The notes: generated by a model from the letters alone, not told the origin. A DNA stretch of 64,000 nt from Scylla paramamosain (GCF_035594125.1 NC_087181.1:7364840-7428839); one strand, 5' to 3'. Positions 11,945 to 24,365 are shown, counted from the first letter of the stretch. Translations and numbers: made by a program.

Positions 11945-14900
11945 CTGCCAAAATTCTGGCAAAATTCAGGAAAATTACATGAATAAAAGAATATTATGAA
12001 AAAGATTAATTTTTGCTTTTATTTCGGACTGTTATGTACAAAACCCTAAAGTGTATGCAAAGACATCTATATGGGGAAATTAAACGACTTTACAAGAAAC
12101 CTGTGTTTTTAGTATTTTTCAGCATGTTAGGCATCAAAACGATAAATAACATGGAAGTCACTCTATATGGGAATCCAAAACAAAATTATTGAAAACGTAT
12201 CTTTTCTGTGTTTTACGTAGAAAAACGCTAAAACGGATGGAAACCAACCAATATGAAGATATAGAGTAACATTACCAAAAAGGTATATTTTGAGTGTTTT
12301 TGATCATGTTACCTATAAAAACGCTTAAATACATGCAAAGAATATTATCTTTAGGAAAGAAAAGGACATTACGAGAAACGAGTATTATGAGTGTTTTTAC
12401 GTTCTTTAAGTACCAAAAAGCTTAAACCCACAAAAAACCCTCTTTATAGAGAAAAAAATAAATAAATGAATAGCTTTTTTTTTTGTTATTCATCGTCATA
12501 GGTACCGAGATGCCAAAATTCAGGCAAAAATTCAGGGAAATTATGTAAAAAAATAATATCAAAAAAGTTAATATTAGCTTTTTTTTCAGACCGTTATGTA
12601 CCAAACCCTAAAGTGCATGTAGAGCCACCTATATGGAGAAATTAAACAACTTTACCTGAAACCTGTCTTTTGCCTGTTTTTCAGTATGTTAGCCACCGAA
12701 ACAATAAATGATATGGAAGTTACTCTGTATGGGAATCCAAAAAAAAGATTACTGAAAACGTGTCTTTTCACTGTTTTACGTAGAAAAACGCTAAAACGAA
12801 TGCAAATCAACCAATATCATGAAATAGAATAATAATGCCAAAAAGGTATTTTTTGTGTTTTTGAGCGAATATGGATGTAAATCTCTCTATATTGGGAAAG
12901 AAAAGGAGATTACGAGAAAACGTTTATAATGAGAGTTTTATAGTTTCACAAGAACCACAAGCCAAAACAAGCAAAAACTCGTGTATATGGAGATGTTTCT
13001 TAGATACCAAAATGCTCAAATTCATAAATAACACTCTTAATTGAAAAACAGAACAACCTTACCAAATGCGTGTATTTTGAATGTTTTTTACATTTTTAGT
13101 TACCAAAACCCGAAATTACATGCGAAACTAGCTTTATGTGGGAAATTAATGACATTACCAGAAAAAAAAGTGTCTTTTGAGTGTGGTTGAGCGTGTTAGG
13201 CAATAAAGCACAAAAAAGCAGGGCAATTACATTACATGGGAATAAAACCAACATTTACCAAGAACTTGTCTTTAAGTGTTTTTCAGCTCGTTATGTACCA
13301 AAACACTAAAATGCATGCAAAACACCCTTTATGGAGAAACAAAATAACATTACGAAAAACATGAATTTTCAGTGTTTTTTATCTGTTACGTATAAAAACG
13401 CTTAAATACATGCAAAGAACCCTATCTTTGGGAAACGAAAGGACATTACGAGAAACGTGTATTATGACTGTTTTTAAGTTCCTTAAGTACCAAAACGTTA
13501 AAACTCACAAATAACACTCATTAAAGAGAAAAAAATAAATAAAAAATAAATAAAAAAATATTTTTTTTTTTTGATTGTCATAAGTACCGAGATGCCAAAA
13601 TTCTGCCAAAATTTAGGGAATTTATGTGGAAAAAAAGAATATTATCAAAAAGTTAATTATAGCTTTTTTTCGGATTGTTATTTACCAAACCCTAAAGTGC
13701 AGGCAAAGCCACCTATATGACAAAATTAAATGACTTTACCAGAAACCTGTCTTTTCAGTGTTTTTTCAGCATGTTAGGCACCAGACCGATAAATAATATG
13801 GAAGTCAGTCAATATGTGAATACAAAACAAAATTACTGAAAACGTGTCTTTTCAGTGTTTACGTAGAAAAACGCTAAAGCGGATCCAAACCAACCTATAT
13901 GAAGAAATAGAATAACATTACCAAAAAGATATATTTTGAGTGTTTTTGAGCTTGTTACCTACAAAAAAATGCAAAAATGGATGTAAGGCACTCTATATTA
14001 GGAAACAAAAGGACATTACGAAAAACGTGTATAATGAGTGTTTTATAGTTTTAAAAGAACCACAAGGCAATAAACGCAAAAACTCGTGTATATAGAGAAA
14101 TTTCTTACATACCGAAATGATAAAATGCATGAATAACACTTTTAATCGATAAACAGAACTACCTTACCAAATTTTGTATTTTGAGTGTTTTTCATATTCT
14201 TATTTACGAAAATGCCAAATCACATGCGAAACAACCTTCATGTGGGAAAAAAAAATGACATTACCAAAAAATTGTTTTTTTTTTGTGTGTTTTTGAGCGT
14301 GATATGCAACAAAGCACTAAAAAGCAGAACACTCACATTACATGGCAATAAAACCAACTTTTACGAAGAACTTGCCTTTAAGTGTTTTTTAACTCCTTAG
14401 ATACTAAATCGCTAAAACGCATGCAAAACACCCTTTATAGAGAAACAGAATAACATTACCAAAAACATATATTTTGAGTGTTTTTGATCATGTAACCTAT
14501 AAAAACGCTTAAATACATGTAAAGAACCCTATGTTTGTATAGCATATGGACATTACGATAATCGTGTATTATGAGTGTTTTTAAGTTCTTGAAATACCAA
14601 AAATCTAAAACACACAAATAACACTTTTTATAGCTAGAAAAAAAAAAAATTTGTTATTCATCTTCATATGTACGGAGATGCCAAAATTCTGGCAAAATTC
14701 ATGGAAATTTTGTAAAAAAAAATCATTATAAAAAATAATTTTAGCTTTTTTCTGGAGTTATGTACAAACCCTGAAGTGCATGCAAATCCACCTATATGGG
14801 GAAATTACACTACTTTACCAGAAATCTGTCTTTTGAGTGTTTTTCAGCAATTTCAACAATATTACTAAAAACGTGTCTTTCCAGTGATTTAAGTAGAAAA

Positions 14901-14956
14901 ACGCTAAAACGGATGTAAACCAACCAATATGAAGAAATAGAATAACATTACCAAAA

Positions 14957-15103
14957 AGAACGTGTGAATACCTGCTATGTGGAAAAACCGAACACCATTT
15001 CCAAAAACATGTATTTTCAGTGCATCCAAACCATTCTATATGTGGAAAGGAAACGAAACGTGCATTAACGTTTTGGTACATATGAAGCTGAAAACACTCA
15101 AAA
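14957..15103. repeat. Transition from HOR array to monomeric satellite, with orientation switch
   Basis: HOR-type sequence ends near ...ATTACCAAAAAG at about 14,957. About 110 bp of diverged orientation-A monomer follow. Near 15,067 the sequence flips to orientation B (CGTTTTGGTACATATGAAGC, then AAAACACTCAAAATAC) and runs directly into the microsatellite. Confidence 0.75.
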
Positions 15104-15261
<158 letters not shown>

Positions 15262-17217
15262 ATAATGATGTTTTGTTTTCGCGTGCTTTCCGTGCTTTTT
15301 AGTTTTTTGGTGCATAATATGTTCAAAACACCCAGATGACACGTTCCTTGTTATATCGTTTCATTACCGTTAAATAGAGTGCTTTGCATGTATTTTTTTG
15401 CGTTTTAGTGCCTAACAATGTTAAAAAAAAAATTCAAAACACACGTTTTTGGGAATGCTGTTCTATTTCTCCATGAAGGGCGTTTTGCATGCGTTTTAAC
15501 GTTTTAATATGTAATATGCTGAAAAAAAACAAAGAAAAGATACTTTTTTTTGTATTGTGTTTTCTTCCTCTATAAAGGGAATTTTTGCATACACCGGTGA
15601 TTTGGTACCAAACAACCTTAAAAAAAAAGAAAAGAAAAAAATAACTGAAAAGACACGTTTTTGGTAACGTTGTTTTCTTTTACCATTAAATGTGTCGTGC
15701 ATGGAATTTGGCCTTTAAGTACATTCAATATACACATTTTTTTTTCTTTTATGTTGTTTTGCTTATCCATATAGAATGCCATAAACTTGTCTTAGCCTTT
15801 TCTCACCTAAAAATCCGAAAAAAATTCCTAATACACGTTTCTGTTAATATCGTTTCGTTTCCCCATATCGGTTTCTTTGCTTGCATTTTTGGCGTTTTGT
15901 TAACTAACAAGCTAAAAAAAAAAGAAAAAAAACATTTTTACTGTTTTTTTTCCAATAAAAGGTGTTTTGGACGCGATTTAGCGTTTTGGTACGTAAGAAA
16001 CTAAAAAAAAAACCACTCAAAAGACATGTTTTTCATAATGTTTTGTTTTCAAATATAGATTGTTTTCCATGCTCTTTATTGTTTGTTGCCTAATATGCTA
16101 AAAAACACGCATGTAACATGTTTCTGGTGGTGTCGTTTCTTTAACCCAAATAAGTTGCTTTGCATGCATTTTGGAGTTTTGCTAACTAGCTGTAAAACAC
16201 TTATAACACAGGTTTGGTAATCTTGTTCTGTTTCTCCATAAAGGATGTTTTGCATGCATTTTAGCGTTTTGATACGTAAGAAGAAAAACACTCAAATGAC
16301 ACGTTTTTTACAATGTTGTTTGTTTTCCCCAAATAGGGTGATTTGCATCCACTTTAGCGTTTTGGTAAAAATAAGCTAGAAAATACTCAGGTTTCCTGTA
16401 ATGTCATTTCGTTACCCCAAATAGAGTGCTTTATGTGCATTTTGGCGTTTTAGTTCCTAAAAAGCTGGATAACACTCAAAATACACATTTTTGGTAATGT
16501 TCTATTTCTCCATAAAAAAAAAAAGCGCTTTGCATGCGTTATAGCGATTTGGTACGCAAGAAGTCGTAAAACACTCAATAGACAAGTTTTAGTAATGTTC
16601 TTTTCTTTTCCCATAAAGGATGTATTGCATGCACTTTGGCGCTTTTGTACCTAACAAGCTCAAAAAACTTTTAATACACGTTTTTGGTTAATGTTCATTT
16701 TTTTCTTCATGTACAGCTTCTTCATGTATGTATTTTGGCGTTTTCGTACCTAACATGAGAAAAAAACACTCATAGTACACGTACATTACATAGTACATTA
16801 CAACATAGGTAATGTTGTTCTGCTTCTTTATATATGGTTCTTTGAATGCATTTTCGAGTTTTAGTATCTAATATGTGGAAAAACCCTCATAATACAAGTT
16901 TTTCAAAATGTTACTCCGTTTCTCCATATAGAGTGTTATTCATGTATTTTAGCATTTTATTGCATAAGAAGTTGAAAAGACTTAACATTTCTGTTAAAAT
17001 CGTTTCTTTTCCCAATATCTGGTAATTTGCATGGATTTTGGTGTTTTGGTACCTAACAAGCTCAAAAACACTCAAAAGAAATATTTTTTGCTGATGTTTT
17101 TGTTCCTCCATAAACGGTGTTTTGGATGTGTTTTAGCAGTTTGGTGCGTAAGAAGCACTCAAATGACACGTTTTTAATCAACCATTTTTATTTTTCCATA
17201 TAGAGTGTTTTCCACGA

Positions 17218-17273
17218 TTTTTTTTTTTTTTTTTTTAGCATTTGATGCCTTATATAATAATAATAATAATAAA
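17218..17273. repeat. T run and (TAA)n simple repeats
   Basis: A run of about 19 T is followed, after a short piece of monomer core, by about six TAA units and an A run. Both lie where orientation-B monomers normally carry short T or A runs, so they look like local slippage expansions. Confidence 0.85.
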
Positions 17274-18206
17274 AAGCACATTTCTGGTAATGTTATTTTC
17301 TTACCCCAAATAAGGTGATTTGCATGCATTTTCGGGTTTTGCTTCTTAACTTTGTGGAAAAAATAAAAAACTCATGATTTTGTTAATGTTGTTCTGTTTT
17401 TTCATAAGTGGTGTTTTCCACGCGTTGTAACGTTTTGGTACATAAGAAGCAGAAAACACACAAAAGAAGTTTTTATAATGTTTGATTGTCCCAAATACGG
17501 TTCTTTGCATGCACTTTAGTGTTTTGTTAAGTAACAAGCAGAAAAATAATAATATCTTTTCATTTCCCAATATCATTTAATTTGCATGCATTTTAGCGTT
17601 TTAGTACCTAACAAGTTCAAAAACACTCAAAATACCAGTTTTTGGTATTGATGTTCTGTTTTCCCATTGAGTTTTTGAGCGTTTTAGCGATTTGGTACGT
17701 AATAAACTCAAAACACTCAAAAGACACGTTTTTGATAATGTTGGTTTCTTTTCTTTTCCGGTAATATAAGTTTTATATTTTTTTTACCCTTTTGATGTCT
17801 AATATGCAAAAAAACTCAAATGGGGCGTTTCAGGTAATGTCGTTTCATTACACAAAGTAGGGTGTTTTGCATGTATTTTGTCATTTTGGTACCTAATAAG
17901 CTGAAAAAACACTCAAAACACACGTTATTTGTCAATAAAGACGTTTTGCATGCGTTTTAGAGTTTTCGTACGTAAGAAAATGAGTAAAAAAAATATTCAT
18001 AAGAGTTTTCGGTAAAGTTCTTTTCTTTTTCAATACAGATTCTTTTGCATGCAGTTTGGCGTTTTGGTACCTGACAACCTTAAAAAGAGTACATGTTTTT
18101 TGATAATATTTTTTTTTGTTTTTTGGTAATATTCTTCTGTTTCTTCATATAAGGTACTTTGTATGTATTTTGGAGCTTTAATATTTAACATCGGGAAAAA
18201 AAAATC

Positions 18207-18785
18207 TCATAATAAACGTTTTTGGTAATGTTGTGTTTCTCGATATTGACTGCTGTTCATGTATTTTAGGATTTTGGTAAAAAAGAAGCTTAAAAACAAC
18301 AACAATAACAATACACTTTTTTGTTAATATCTTTTCGTTTCCCGAAGTTGGGTAGTGTTTTCTTTTTCCATATAGAGTGTTTTCCATACTTTCTAGCGCT
18401 TAGATTAAAAATATACTGAAAAACACCCAAATGACAAGTTTGTGGTGATGTTCCGTTATCCCAAACAGGGTGGTTTGCATGCATTTTTTGGTTTTGCTAT
18501 ATAACAAGATGAAAAACACTTAAAACACACGTTTTTAATAATGTCGTCCTGTTTCTTCATATATGCTTTATATGCGTTTTGCCGATTTGGTATGTAACAT
18601 AGGGATGAACACTCATAATACACATTTTTGGCAATGTTGTTCTGTTTCTCAATGCAGACTGGTATTCACAAGTTTTAGCCTTTTGGCACATAAGAAGCTG
18701 AAAAAAGCTCATAATACTTGTTTTCGTTAATATCGTTTAATTTCTAAATATCATGTGATTTGCATGCATTTTTGCATGCATACTC
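18207..18785 (-). repeat. Inverted duplication, arm 1
   Basis: This stretch of about 580 bp is the reverse complement of about 22,680-23,262. Matches extend across several consecutive monomers with shared idiosyncrasies, including the rare strings CATGTGATTTGCATGC, CAATGCAGACTGGTATTCAC, GGGTGGTTTGCATGC and CGATATTGACTGCTGTTCATG. Ordinary monomers in this region are far more different from each other, so this is a specific duplication rather than background satellite similarity. Confidence 0.88.
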
Positions 18786-20952
18786 AAAACACCCGTTATT
18801 GGTTATGCTATTCTGTTTCTCCATAAAGGGTATTTTGCAAACGTTTTAGGGTTTTGGTGCATTAGAAGCTCAAAAAAATAAAAAAAATCGACACATTTTG
18901 ATAATGTTTTGTTTTCCCATGTATAGTGTTTTCTATGTTTTTTTTGGCGTTTTTGTGCCTAATATGGTCAAAAACACCCATATGACACGTTTTTGGTAAT
19001 ATCGTCTCGTTGTCCAAATTAGCGTGCTTTGCAAGCATTTTAGCGTTTTGATCCTAACAAGCTGGGAAACACTCGAAACATACGTTTTTGGTAAGGCTGT
19101 TCTGTTTCTCCATGATGGATGTTTTACATACGTTTTTGTACCTAAGAAGCTGAAAGCATTAAAAACACACGTTTTAGGTAATGTTTTATTTCTTTTCCCA
19201 TATAGGATGCTTTGCATGCACTTTGACGTTTTGGTACCTAAGAAATTCGAAAACACTTATACGTTTTTGGTAAGGTTGTTGTAATTCTTTTTATAGGGTA
19301 CATTGTTTGCATTTTGGCGTTTTGGAATAACAGGAAAAACTCTCATAATACACGTTTTATGTAATGCTGCTCCTCCATATAGAGTGTTTTGGGGTTTTGG
19401 TATCATAATACACATTTCTGTTAGAATCGTTTCGTTTCCTCATATCGGGCCCTTTGCATGGATTTTGGCGTTTTGTTATCTAAGAGCCTCAAAACAATTA
19501 AAACACACATTTTTTGCTAATGTTGCATTAATGCATTTTAGCGTTTGATGGTTAATACGCTCAAAAACACCTCAATTACACGTTGTTACCCCAAATAGAG
19601 TGGTTTGCATGCATATTAACGTGTTGTTATTTAATAAGCTGAAAAATCTCAAAGTACACGCTTTTGTAAAAAAAAAAAAATATTTTCCTCATAAAGGATG
19701 TTTTGAATACGTTTTAGCGCTTTAGTACGTAAGATAAAAACAAAACAAAAAACACTCAAAAACATGTTTTTATTTATTTATTTTTTTATTTTTTTATTTT
19801 TACATATAAGGTGCTTTGCATATAAAAACACTGAAAAGACACCTTTTTAGTAATGCTGTTCTCTTTTCCCATATAAAATGCCTTGCATGAACAGTTGCGT
19901 TTTCGTACCTAAGAAAATAACACGTTTTTCGTAAGGTTTTTCTGTTTCTCCCTGTAGATTACTATTCATATGTTTTATCGGTTTGTTACCTAAGAAGGTC
20001 GAAAATACTCATAAAACAAAATTCTGTTAATATCGTTTCGTTTCCCCATATCGGGACATTTGCATGCATTTTTGCGTTTTGGTACCTATTAAGCTGGAAA
20101 ACACTTATGTTATGGGTAAAGTTTCCCCATAAAGGATATTTTGCCCGCGTTTTATTGTTTTGGTACGTACTCGTAAGAAGCTGAAAAATACTCAAAAGTC
20201 ACGTTTATTTTAATGTTTTCTTTTTCCCATATAGTGTTTTATATACTATTCTGAGTTTTGTTGCCTAATACGCTCAAAAACACCCAAATGACACGTTTCC
20301 GGTAAAGTCCTTTCGTTACCCCAAATAGGGTGTTTTGCAAGCATTTTGGAGTTTTGGTAAATACCAAGCAAGAAAAAACTCGAAACACATGTTTTTTGGT
20401 CATGTTGTTCTGATTCTCCTTAAAGGGTGTTTTCCATGCGTTTTAGCGTTTTGGTACGTAAGAAGCTAAAAAGGAAAAAAAAAAAACCACTGATAAGACA
20501 CGTTTTTGGCAATGTTCTCTTCTTTTCCCATATCGGGTGCTTTGCATGCACCTTGGAATTTGTGGTACCTAACAAGATCAAAAACATTCATGATACACGT
20601 ATTTGATACTTTTTTTTTTTTTTCATAGAGTTCTTTGCATGTATTTCGTCGTTTTGGTACGCAATAGGGGGGAAAACTCATAATAAACATTTTTTGGTAT
20701 TGTTATTCGGTTTCTTCATATAGACTGATATTCACAAGTTTTAGTCTTTTGGCACATAAGCTGAATAAAGCTTCTAGCGTTCTATCGTTTTGCTACATAA
20801 GCTGTAAAACAATCATAAAACACTTTTGTGTTAATATCGTTTCGCTTCCCAATATCAGTTAATTTGCATGCATTTTGGCGTTGTGTTACCTAACAAGCTC
20901 AAAATTTTCAAAACTTCCATTTTTAGTAATGTAATTCTTTTTCCTCATACAG

Positions 20953-21040
20953 GGTATTTTGCACGCGTTTTAACTCTTTGGTAAGTAAGAGGCTCAAAAA
21001 GCCTCTTTGTATCAAAAAGTTAAAACGCGTGCAAAATACC
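20953..21040. repeat. 88-bp palindrome with nested hairpin
   Basis: The arms 20,953-20,975 and 21,018-21,040 are perfect 23-bp reverse complements containing the core GCACGCGTTTTAAC. Between them a second perfect 7-bp stem (AAGAGGC at 20,987-20,993 and GCCTCTT at 21,001-21,007) encloses the loop TCAAAAA. The left arm is normal orientation-B monomer; the right arm is a short inverted copy of it. It looks like a snap-back duplication inside the satellite. Confidence 0.92.
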
Positions 21041-22587
21041 TGAAAAGACACTTAAAAGACACTTATAATAATGCCCTTTAGCGTTTTGGTACCTAACAAC
21101 CTCAAAAATACTCAATACACATTTTTGGTAATGTTGCTTTGTTTCTTCATATAGGGTGCTTTGTAAGCATTTTTGCATTTTGGTACCTAATATGAGGAAA
21201 AACACCTATAATAAAAGTTTTTGTAATGTTCTATTTCTATATATAGAGTGCTATTCACGTGTTTAAGCGTGCTGGTACATAAAAATCTGAAAAACACTCA
21301 TAATAGAAGTTTCTGTTAATATCGTTTTGTTTCCCAATGTCCGGTGATTTTCATGCATTTTGGTGTTTTGTTAACTAACATGCTCTAAAAAATCTCAAAG
21401 TACACTTTTTTGCTAATGTTTTTCTGTTTCTCCATGAACAGTGTTTTGTATGAGTTTCAGTGTTTTGGTAAGTAAGAAGCTGAGAGATACTCAAAACACA
21501 ATTTTTTTGTAATGTTTGCTTTTCCCATACAGGATGCTCTGCATGCACTTTAGCATTTTGATACCTAACAAGCTCAAAATTATTGTTAGTACACATTTTT
21601 GGTAATGTTGTTCTTCATATAGGGTGCTTTGCATGAACTTTACCGTTTTGGTACCTTACAAACTCAAAAATATTCATAATACACGTTATTGGTGATATTG
21701 TTCTGTTTTTCCATATATTGTGCTATTCACGTATTTTAGCATTTTCTTACCAATGAAGTTCAAAAACACTTATAATACATATTTATGTGATATCGTTTCG
21801 TTTCTCAGTATGTATTGCATGTATTTTGGCGTTCTCGTAACTAACAAGCTCAAAACTTTCAATACACCCGTTTTTGGTAATGCTGTTCTGTTTCTTCATA
21901 AATGGTGTTATTCGTGCGTTTTAACACGTTTGGTACGTAAGAAACTCAAAAAAAGTTTCAAAAGACACATTTTTAATAATGTTCTCTTCTTTTCCCAAAT
22001 GGAGTGTTCTCCAAGGATTTAATCTAATATGCTCAAAACTCCCAAATAACACGTTTCTGTTAAAGTCATTCCGTTACCCGATTGAGGGTGTTTTGCATGC
22101 TTATTGGTGTTTTGTTACCTAAGGAGCTTAGAAACTCTAAAAATGCATGTTTTTGGTAATGTTCTTTTTCTCCATAAAGGTTATTTTCCATGCGTTTTAG
22201 CGTTTTGTTACGTAAGGAACTAAAAACAAAACATTCAAAATTGACGTTTTTAATAAAGTTGTTTTCTTCCGATATAGGGTACTTTGCATGCAGTTTGGCG
22301 ATTTAATACCTTTGAAGGACACCTCCGAAAAAAAAGACGTTGATAATAATGTTGTATTCTTTTCCCATAGAAGGTGTCTTGCATTCACTTTGGGATTTTG
22401 GTACCTAACAAGTAAAAAGAAAAAAAAATGTACCTTTACCATTTTGGTGTTTTGGTCCCTAAGAAGCTCAAAACACTTAAAATCCACGTTTTTTGGCAAT
22501 ATTGTTATGTATCTCAATATACAGTGGACGCGTTTTAGCATTTTGGTACGTAAGAAGCTAAAAAAAAAAAACACCCGAATGACATGT

Positions 22588-22653
22588 TTCTGGTAATGTC
22601 GTTCCGTTACCCGATAGACGGTGTTTTACATCAATTTTCGCATTTTAATATCT
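22588..22653 (-). repeat. Direct repeat flanking the inverted copy, left
   Basis: A stretch of about 65 bp from TTTCTGGTAATGTCGTTC to CGCATTTTAATATC is repeated, with a few changes, at about 23,265-23,326, directly after the inverted segment 22,665-23,262. The pair brackets that segment like a long target duplication. Confidence 0.8.
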
Positions 22654-22664
22654 TTAATACATTG

Positions 22665-23262
22665 AGCTTGTTAGGTACCAAGATGCAAAAATCTATGCAA
22701 ATCACATGATATTTGGAAATTAAAGGATATTAACGAAAACTTGTATTATGAGCTTTTTTCAGCTTCTTATGTACCAAAAGGCTAAAACTTGTGAATACCA
22801 GTCTGCATTGAGAAACGGAATAACATTATTAAAAATGTGTATTATGAGTGTTTATCCCCATGTTAGATACCAAATCGGCAAAACGCATATAAATCATATA
22901 TGAAGAAACAGAATGACATTACTAAAAACGTGTGTTTTAAATGTTTTTCATCTTGTTATATGGCAAAACCAAAAAAATGCAGGCAAACCACCCTGTTTGG
23001 GATAACGGAACAACATTACCACAAACTTGTCATTTGGGTGTTTTTCAGTATATTAGTAGTCAAAGCGCTAGAAAGTATGGAAAACACTCTATATGGGAGA
23101 ACAAAACCTTACCCAACTTTGGGAAACGAAAAGATATTAACAGAAAAGTGTATTATTAATGTTTTTTTTTAGCTTCTTTTTTTTTACCCAAATCCTAAAA
23201 TACATGAACAGCAGTCAATATCGAGAAACACAACATTACCAAAAACGTATATTATGAAATTT
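22665..23262 (+). repeat. Inverted duplication, arm 2 (orientation-A island)
   Basis: In the middle of orientation-B satellite, about 600 bp run in orientation A. They match the reverse complement of 18,207-18,785 monomer by monomer. The entry is abrupt near ACATTGAGCTTGTTAGG, and the exit is at a T run before CTGGTAATGTCG. The intervening distance between the two arms is about 3.9 kb. Confidence 0.88.
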
Positions 23263-23264
23263 TT

Positions 23265-23326
23265 TTTCTGGTAATGTCGTTCTGTTACCCCATAGATGGT
23301 GTTTTGCATCCATTTTCGCATTTTAA
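23265..23326 (-). repeat. Direct repeat flanking the inverted copy, right
   Basis: This is the second copy of the ~65-bp sequence at 22,588-22,653 (TTCTGGTAATGTCGTTCTG through CGCATTTTAATACC). It resumes orientation B exactly where the inverted island ends. Confidence 0.8.
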
Positions 23327-23427
23327 TACCTAAGAATCTGAAAAAAAAAAAAACACTCAATATACACGTTTTTTTTTGGCAATGATGTTCTATTTTCCAT
23401 AATTGGTGTTTTGCATGAGTTTTAGTA
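23327..23427 (-). repeat. Monomeric satellite between inverted island and retrotransposon
   Basis: About one orientation-B monomer (AAAAACACTCAATATACACG, then GGCAATGATGTTCTATTTTCC and TTTTGCATGAGTTTTAG). It is cut off by the T-rich tail of the retrotransposon before the usual CGTTTTGGTACGTAAG core. Confidence 0.8.
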
Positions 23428-24365
23428 TTTTTTTTTTCTTTTTTATGTAGGAAGACACTGGCCAAGAGCAACAAAAATCTAATAAAAAAAAAATACCCAC
23501 TGAAATGCCAGTCCCATAAAAGGGTCAAAGCAGTGGTCAAAAATTGATGAATAAGTGTCTTGAAACCTTCTTCTTGAAGGAATTCAAGTCATAGGAAGGT
23601 GGAAATACAAAAGCAGGCAGGGAGTTCCAGAGTTTACCAGAGAAAGGGATGACTGATTGGGAATACTGGTTAACTCTTGCGTTAGAGAGGTGGACAGAAT
23701 AGGGGTGAGAGAAAGAAGAAAGTCTTGTGCAGCGAGGCCGCGGAAGGAGGGGAGGCATGCAGTTAGCAAGATCGGAAGAGCAGTTAGCATGAAAATAGCG
23801 GTAGAAGACAGCTAGCTATGCAACATTGCGGTGGTGAGAGAGAGGCTGAAGACAGTCAGTTAGAGGAGAGGAGTTGATGAGACGAAAAGCTTTTGATTCC
23901 ACCCTGTCTAGAAGAGCAGTATGAGTGGAACCCCCCCCAGACATGTGAAGCATACTCCATACATGGACGGATAAGGCCCTTGTACAGAGTTAGCAGCTGG
24001 GGGGGGGGTGAGAAAAACTGGCGGAGACGTTTCAGAACATCTAACTTCATAGAAGATGTTTTAGCTAGAGATGAGATGTGAAATTTCCAGTTCAGATTAT
24101 AAGTAAAGGACAGACCGAGGATGTTCAGTGTAGAAGAGGGGGACAGTTGAGTGTCATCGAAGAAGAAGGGATAGTTGTCTGGAAGGTTGTGTCGAGTTGA
24201 TAGATGGAGGAATTGAGTTTTTGAGGCATTGAACAATAACAAGTTTGTTCTGCCCCAATCAGAAATTTTAGAAAGATCAGAAGTCAAGCATTCTGTGGCT
24301 TCCCTGCGTGATATGTTTTCCTCCTGAAGGGTTGGACGTCTATGAAAAGACGTGGAAAAGTGCAT
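23428..24365 (-). mobile_element. 5'-truncated non-LTR retrotransposon (Jockey/CR1-like LINE)
   Basis: Reading on the minus strand, the element starts inside a reverse-transcriptase domain at about 24,365 and ends with a 3' untranslated region (23,445-23,536) and an A-rich tail (the T-rich stretch 23,428-23,444 on the + strand). Its composition is visibly more GC-rich than the satellite around it. Severe 5' truncation and an A-rich 3' end are usual for LINE insertions. The 3' region, with TTGCTCTTGGCCAGTGTCTT just before the tail, matches my memory of an element abundant in decapod crustaceans; a database search would be needed to confirm this. I see no target-site duplication. The satellite is in orientation B before the element and A after it, so one flank was rearranged. 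Confidence 0.9.
23537..24365 (-). pseudogene. Reverse transcriptase C-terminal fragment (LINE ORF2), disrupted
   Basis: The translated remnant begins at MHFSTSF, which in related elements follows shortly after the catalytic YADD box, so the catalytic aspartates are missing. It continues through motifs typical of the Jockey/CR1 group: SDWGRTNLLLFNASKTQFLHL, then [14 protein letters not shown] (thumb region), LYKGLIRPCMEYASHVWGG, and a C-terminus with SGKLWNSLP and KKKVSRHLF before the stop at 23,537-23,539. An eight-base C run at 23,931-23,938 (G run on the coding strand) shifts the frame by +1. After that shift an in-frame TAG lies at 23,816-23,818. A ten-base G run at 23,999-24,008 adds a proline in frame. 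Enzymatic function is lost. The open frame extends upstream to 24,434, but that part is satellite. Confidence 0.9.

Larger units (their letters stand above)
1..14957 (+). repeat. Left higher-order satellite array (~97-bp monomers in ~1.0-1.1-kb HORs)
   Basis: Diverged ~97-bp monomers follow one another head to tail on the + strand. Each carries a GTGTTTTTGAGC-like box, a core resembling TTAGGTACCAAAACGC, a CATGCAAA box and a CATTACCAAAAACGTGT-like end. Distinct variants recur in fixed order: one with TTACGTAGAAAAACGC, then GAGCTTGTTACCTAC, TTTTATAGTTTCACAAG, CACATTCTTAGTTACC, GAGCGTGTTAGGCAATAAAG, GAGCTCCTTA, GATCATGTTACC, AAGTTCCTTAAGTACC, an A/T-rich spacer followed by CATCTTCATAGGTACCGAG, then CGGACTGTTATG and CAGCATGTTAGGCACC. 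The TTACGTAGAAAAACGC variant recurs near 1,049, 1,953, 3,052, 9,038, 10,138, 12,777 and 13,860, giving HORs of about 0.9-1.1 kb. Two blocks are inverted and several HORs carry internal deletions. No gene is visible; open frames here are repeat by-products. Confidence 0.93.

Noticed and set aside
18760..18785. Repeated GCATGCATTTTTGCATGCAT as a separate short tandem element
   Set aside because: It is a local duplication of the normal TTTGCATGCATTTT core at the end of inverted-duplication arm 1, not an independent element.
20030..20062. TTTCGTTTCCCCATATCGGG-like strings as CENP-B boxes
   Set aside because: The spacing between TTCG and CGGG and the required internal A do not fit the CENP-B box pattern, and the string is not conserved across monomers.
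22197..22596. Open frames of 102-125 residues on opposite strands in the monomeric satellite
   Set aside because: Each spans several satellite monomers whose frame shifts with the ~97-bp period. No family similarity or start context is recognisable.
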